64,000 bases of DNA from an uncultured Clostridia bacterium (GTDB lineage Bacteria > Bacillota > Clostridia > Christensenellales > UBA1242), in NCBI GenBank assembly GCA_934778205.1, contig CAKVOD010000003.1:118193-182192 (forward strand), given 5' to 3'. This document shows positions 60,404 to 64,000 of this stretch, in pieces. Both the position numbers and the translations under genes were made by a program. The notes beneath the pieces were generated by a model. It saw nothing but the letters and a program-made list of their open reading frames with translations, was not told the origin of the DNA and did not search any database. Numbering within the stretch: position 1 is the first letter of the stretch; each line of letters opens with the position of its first letter.

Positions 60404-61381
60404 TTATTTAAATTCGGCAACGACTGTCACTTCCTGTCGATTGTGAAAAAGCTTTTTGACGCCGACGATTTTAAATTTTTCTTTCAAAACATCAAGCGTA
60501 GCAACTATTTGTTCCAAAATTTTTGTTTCGGCAAGTTTGATTGTCATCACAAGCGTTGCGCCTGCGTTTATTATTCCTGCGCAATTGCAGACAATGTGCG
60601 CTGATTTATCGCCAAACATCTTCATATCATTGACAACCATATCAAATTTGCCGTCATAGTGAGTCAAAAAATTTTGTGATAACTCCTTAAAGTGTTTAAC
60701 ATTTTTATTTTTGCTGACGCGAGCGTCAAGTTCGGCGGGGTCGACGGCAACAACCTTTACACCCTTTTCTGACAATAAATGCGTCCAGCCACCGGGACTA
60801 GCACCAAGGTCAAGCGCTGTGCAAATTTTTGCCACGTTTATTTTGTAGTACTCAATTGCTTCCTGCAATTTAAACTCAGCGCGCGAAATTTCATTGCGCT
60901 TAGCATAGTGTGGCATACCTTGCTTGTAGTTTGTTGGGAGTTCTTCGCGGTTTGAAACACCAATATATATTTTATCCAAAAATAGCGCAGAAATCACAAT
61001 TTCGGGGTTTTTTATGTCGCACACATACCCTTCAGTTTTAAGCATTTGCAAAATATCTTCAGTTTTATTTTCAACCCCTGCACCATATACTGCGTGCAAC
61101 GCACATACTTTCGTTTTGTCAATGCCTAAGTCGCGCATTTGTAGTTCCTCAAAGCCATTTAGCACGCGACTCAATCGATAATAATGACGGATAAAAATTG
61201 AGTATTTTAGTCTATTGAAAAGATTTTCATCATATTTTATATATTTATCCATAATGTAATTTTTGCAACAAAAATCATCATCGGATATGCGCCCGATTCC
61301 ATCTGCTAGCACCACGAAATTACCTATTTCTTTTTTTGTTTCATTCAAATAGTTTTCATCATAAAAAATTATATATTCCAT
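60404..61381 (-). CDS. FtsJ/RrmJ-type RNA 2'-O-methyltransferase-like protein
   Basis: About 325 residues. The C-terminal half holds the SAM-binding Rossmann fold: ALDLGASPGGWTHLLSEKG, VVAVDPAELD, FDMVVNDMKMF and LVMTIKLAET. The K-D-K-E tetrad of FtsJ-type 2'-O-methyltransferases can be traced to an upstream Lys, D in NDMKM, K in TIKL and E in QEVTVVAEF. The N-terminal 160 residues are not recognised and may bind RNA. Closest in layout to RlmM-like enzymes, but the target is unknown. Start at 61381 has GGAG upstream. Confidence 0.85.
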   Translation of the reverse strand: MEYIIFYDENYLNETKKEIGNFVVLADGIGRISDDDFCCKNYIMDKYIKYDENLFNRLKYSIFIRHYYRLSRVLNGFEELQMRDLGIDKTKVCALHAVYGAGVENKTEDILQMLKTEGYVCDIKNPEIVISALFLDKIYIGVSNREELPTNYKQGMPHYAKRNEISRAEFKLQEAIEYYKINVAKICTALDLGASPGGWTHLLSEKGVKVVAVDPAELDARVSKNKNVKHFKELSQNFLTHYDGKFDMVVNDMKMFGDKSAHIVCNCAGIINAGATLVMTIKLAETKILEQIVATLDVLKEKFKIVGVKKLFHNRQEVTVVAEFK

Positions 61382-61423
61382 ATTTTTCTCCATTGTTTTT
61401 AACTAAAAATAGTGCATTTTGCA

Positions 61424-62131
61424 CTACTTTTCTAATAAATCATTCATACCGCTTTTTTCTTCATTTGCTTTTGGTGTTTCTTTCACTATTTCTCCGCTGG
61501 TTTCAATCTCATTGCGCGACTTCTTTCGTTTGCGCGGATTTTTACAGTAAATGTTTTTCATCTCAATCATTTTTTCTTCAATCATCATACTGACTCTGTG
61601 AATGTTTTCCTTTGATTTGTCTGCCAAAACTTCTTCACTCAAATAAATCGGGTCCCCAATAACCAAAGTATTGAAATGGAACATACGCGGTTTTTTGACA
61701 AAGTACATAGGAACAATCGGGGCGCCCGTCTTGACGGCAAACATCGCCGTTCCGTCTTTTATATCATCTGCAAAAGAATCTTCCTTGCGTGTTCCTTCAG
61801 GAAAAATTACAAGCGTTTTATTGTCGTTTAAAACGCGCAAACCTGTTTTAATTGAACTCAAATCAACTTTTGTCCTATCAACAGGGATGCAGTTCATTTT
61901 TTTCATAAACCACGCTATCGGTTTCTTGTTGAAAAGTTCTTTTTTTGCCATATAGTTCATAGGACGCCAAAACAATGTCCAAATCAAAATTGGGTCGGCG
62001 TTTGACTGATGATTGCCGATTACAATCGACTTGCCTTTGATAAAATTTTTCCTATTCTTGACGCGCATCGGGAATAAAATGCGCACGGGTAGCCACGTAA
62101 CCACCTTTAATAACCAATAAAAAATATTCAT
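61424..62131 (-). CDS. plsC: 1-acyl-sn-glycerol-3-phosphate acyltransferase (PlsC family)
   Basis: Makes phosphatidic acid at the inner face of the membrane. 235 residues from ATG at 62131; N-terminal membrane segment (FYWLLKVVTWLPVRILF), catalytic NHQSNAD (HX4D), substrate loop VDRTKVD, FPEGTRKEDSF and the VPMYFVKKP strand. The C-terminal 50 residues are charged and Lys-rich, longer than usual. There is no ribosome binding site; a promoter whose -10 ends 6 nt before the ATG suggests a leaderless mRNA. Confidence 0.9.
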   Translation of the reverse strand: MNIFYWLLKVVTWLPVRILFPMRVKNRKNFIKGKSIVIGNHQSNADPILIWTLFWRPMNYMAKKELFNKKPIAWFMKKMNCIPVDRTKVDLSSIKTGLRVLNDNKTLVIFPEGTRKEDSFADDIKDGTAMFAVKTGAPIVPMYFVKKPRMFHFNTLVIGDPIYLSEEVLADKSKENIHRVSMMIEEKMIEMKNIYCKNPRKRKKSRNEIETSGEIVKETPKANEEKSGMNDLLEK

Positions 62132-62137
62132 AATATT

Positions 62138-62166
62138 ATTATATCTAAAAATTAGAAAAAATGCAA
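62138..62166 (-). promoter_or_regulatory. plsC promoter giving a leaderless transcript
   Basis: Minus strand TTGCAT (62166-62161), 17-bp spacer, TATAAT (62143-62138). With the usual 7-nt distance the first transcribed base would be the A of the plsC ATG at 62131. Confidence 0.65.
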
Positions 62167-62285
62167 TGTATTTAATAAATTTACATATCAATTTTTCAAG
62201 AAAATTTGTATATTTTAAATTTATTTCCGATTCTTAAAAAAACATACAACACTATCGTTGCACTAGATTTGCAAATAACGAAAAG

Positions 62286-62330
62286 AATAAAAATAGGAAG
62301 AAACATTAATTTCTTCCTAAAGGTTTTTTA
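62286..62330. terminator. Terminator of the LRR surface gene
   Basis: AGGAAGAAA (62296-62304) pairs with TTTCTTCCT (62311-62319); on the minus strand it is followed by ATTTTTATT. The remainder of the gap 62132-62518 has one more hairpin (GGCACAA/TTGTGCC, about 62417-62444) without a T run, and no gene. Confidence 0.7.
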
Positions 62331-62518
62331 TTTAGTGTCACAATTTTGTGTTCACTTCACGCGCTAGTGATTTTTGTATTAGTCAAGACTGCACAAGTTT
62401 TGGTCAGCCCTTTCTTTGGCACAACTTTCAATTTGTGCCACAAATATTTTTACTTCTCATCACTTTTTGCTACTCATCACATTGAGATTAATATGTTACA
62501 ATCAATTTGGGTGTCACA

Positions 62519-64000
62519 CTATATCATAACCCAGTTATTGACGTTTGTCACACCACTAATGTCAATTGCAATTGTTTTATCTTCAGTTAAATTTGTATAA
62601 GTTCGTTTTAAAGTTTTTGTTCCACCAATAGTTGCACTCATATACAAAGTTTCATACACTTGTATTGTAAACGCAGATGATTTTGCAACCATAAACTCAA
62701 TTTGCGTGCCATTTGTAACAGCAAATTGTCTTATTGGTTGATTGTTGCTATCTAACACATAAATCACGAAATATCTTGATACATTAGTTGTGACATTAAG
62801 CGTAATCGAAAATCCATCTATGGCGCCACATTCACTACATATGCCGTCAACAAAATTATGGCTATTTGTCTGGGTCTCCGCTGTAGCATTGCTATTAGTT
62901 TTAAAACCATAAAATGTGCGCGTATGTGTTGTTGAATCTTTCTTTACCCACGCCGTCGCATAATTGATTTTATTATTTTTTGCATAGTTATATGCTGCCG
63001 AGTCAGTGTTACCCGAACCACATATTGTAAGGTTATAACAGCCAGAAAATGCCCAACTGCCGATGCTGGTCACGCTGTTGGGAATTGTCACGCTCATCAA
63101 TCCGCTACAGCTCTCAAATGCAGAATTGCCGATGGTTTTTACACTGCTTGGAATTGTGATGCTCGTCAATCCTCTACAGTTCTTAAATGCAAAACCGCCG
63201 ATGCTGGTCACGCCAGCGCCTATTGTCACGCTCGTCAACCCGCTACAGCCCAAAAATGCAGAATCGCCGATGCTGGTCACGCTGTCAGGAATTTTAGTAT
63301 TCTTACACCCTGCAATCAAGGTTTTTGTGCTTGTTTTTATAATTGCATTGCAGTTGTCTTTACTATTGTATACAGTATTATTTGAATTTACTGTTATAGT
63401 TTCCAAACTGCTACAGCTTTCAAATGCAGAATTAGCAATGTCGTTTACACTCTTATGGATTGCGACGCTCGTCAAACTGCTACAAACAGAAAATGCCTTT
63501 GGGAAGATGCTGGTTACACAGGTAGGGATTTCGATGCTCGTCAATTTGCTATAGTTCCCAAATGCAAGTCCGCCAATGCTTGTTACTTTGTCGAGGGTTG
63601 CGATGAGCCTCAATCCCCTACAGCCAGAAAATACATTGTCCTTGAGTTCCGTTACGCCTGCGCCTATTATCACTCTCTCCAATTCGCTACAGTTACCAAA
63701 AGCCTCATCGCCGATACTGGTCACGCTATCAGGAATTTCGATGCTCGTCAATCCCTGACAGTTATAAAATGCACCGCCGACAATTGTTTTGGTGTTTCCG
63801 TCGATTGTGCACTCTGTTATTGTATCTTTAGCCTTGATTAGATGCACACCATTATATAATACATCCCCTGTCCCTGTCCCATTAAGGAAGTTGTTCAAGT
63901 ATCCTGTGCCATCAAATGCAGCATCGCCGATGCTTGTCACACTGTTAGGAATTGTGATGCTTGTCAATTCGCTACAGTCCGAAAATGCATAATTGCCGAT
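62519..64000 (-). CDS. BspA-like leucine-rich-repeat surface protein (5' end outside window)
   Basis: The frame is open from the window edge to TAA at 62519 (about 493 codons), so the N-terminus is missing. It contains about twelve LRR_5 (BspA/TpLRR-type) units of 23 residues with the pattern IG-x2-AF-x2-C-x2-L-x2-[IV]-x-IP-x-SVTS, interrupted by two longer inserts. After the last repeat comes a linker with a CxxC pair (FVDGICSECGAIDG) and then a beta-rich C-terminal domain (SITLNVTTNVSRYFVIYVLD ... VNNWVMI) resembling those ending at 36132 and 50571. Such proteins are exported and bind host or other bacterial surfaces. Confidence 0.9.
   Translation of the reverse strand: MGNYAFSDCSELTSITIPNSVTSIGDAAFDGTGYLNNFLNGTGTGDVLYNGVHLIKAKDTITECTIDGNTKTIVGGAFYNCQGLTSIEIPDSVTSIGDEAFGNCSELERVIIGAGVTELKDNVFSGCRGLRLIATLDKVTSIGGLAFGNYSKLTSIEIPTCVTSIFPKAFSVCSSLTSVAIHKSVNDIANSAFESCSSLETITVNSNNTVYNSKDNCNAIIKTSTKTLIAGCKNTKIPDSVTSIGDSAFLGCSGLTSVTIGAGVTSIGGFAFKNCRGLTSITIPSSVKTIGNSAFESCSGLMSVTIPNSVTSIGSWAFSGCYNLTICGSGNTDSAAYNYAKNNKINYATAWVKKDSTTHTRTFYGFKTNSNATAETQTNSHNFVDGICSECGAIDGFSITLNVTTNVSRYFVIYVLDSNNQPIRQFAVTNGTQIEFMVAKSSAFTIQVYETLYMSATIGGTKTLKRTYTNLTEDKTIAIDISGVTNVNNWVMI

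Noticed and set aside
62417..62444. GGCACAA/TTGTGCC hairpin as a terminator
   Set aside because: No T run follows on either strand.

Overview
The window comes from a low-GC, Gram-positive-type bacterium, most likely an uncultured gut Clostridia-like member of the Bacillota. The grounds are gene order (an S10-spc-alpha ribosomal cluster with adk, map, a KOW protein and infA), a spoIIR sporulation gene, a DnaD plus DnaI-like replication pair, a two-gene SufC/SufB iron-sulfur system, AGGAGG-type ribosome binding sites, and BspA-like and InlB-like surface repeats. No rRNA operon, intact tRNA, CRISPR array, transposase or reverse transcriptase was seen.

Layout. 1-636: end of deoC. 777-3361: two tandem M16 peptidases. 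3622-20106: one unbroken minus-strand run of 32 translation and secretion genes from rpsJ to rplQ, with a strong promoter and long structured leader before rpsJ, a second structured spacer before rpsM, and two adenylate-kinase paralogues between secY and map. 20527-24220: a three-gene operon of unknown role (with a DUF1858 protein) and sufC-sufB. 24470-34589: a two-gene operon ending in a 3066-residue secreted repeat protein. 34812-42479: a DUF362/ferredoxin protein, an InlB-repeat surface protein with a damaged 5' end, and ileS and alaS of unusual subfamilies. 43016-50485: an M1-type peptidase, spoIIR, dinB bracketed by hairpin repeats and preceded by a LexA-type box, the DnaI-like/DnaD operon and a SpoIIM-like membrane protein. 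50571-52607: a surface-protein gene split by one in-frame stop inside an Asn-rich, lectin-like region. 52762-62131: glmM, a giant CvpA-like membrane protein, an orphan HicB, small genes, an FtsJ-type methyltransferase and plsC. 62519-64000: the C-terminal part of a leucine-rich-repeat surface protein.

The accessory signal is in the surface proteins. Three of them (ends at 36132, 50571 and 62519) appear to share a C-terminal beta-rich domain of about 95 residues ending in a short hydrophobic tail. Two of those share a near-identical promoter, 5' leader and Cys/Lys/Asn-rich N-terminal tail before the membrane anchor; both are currently interrupted, one at a 12-G tract and one by a TAA. The TAA lies in a tract of NNC/NNT codons followed by a GC-rich patch and a 9-bp, 4-nt-loop hairpin, which resembles the variable region of a diversity-generating retroelement, although no reverse transcriptase or template repeat is present here.
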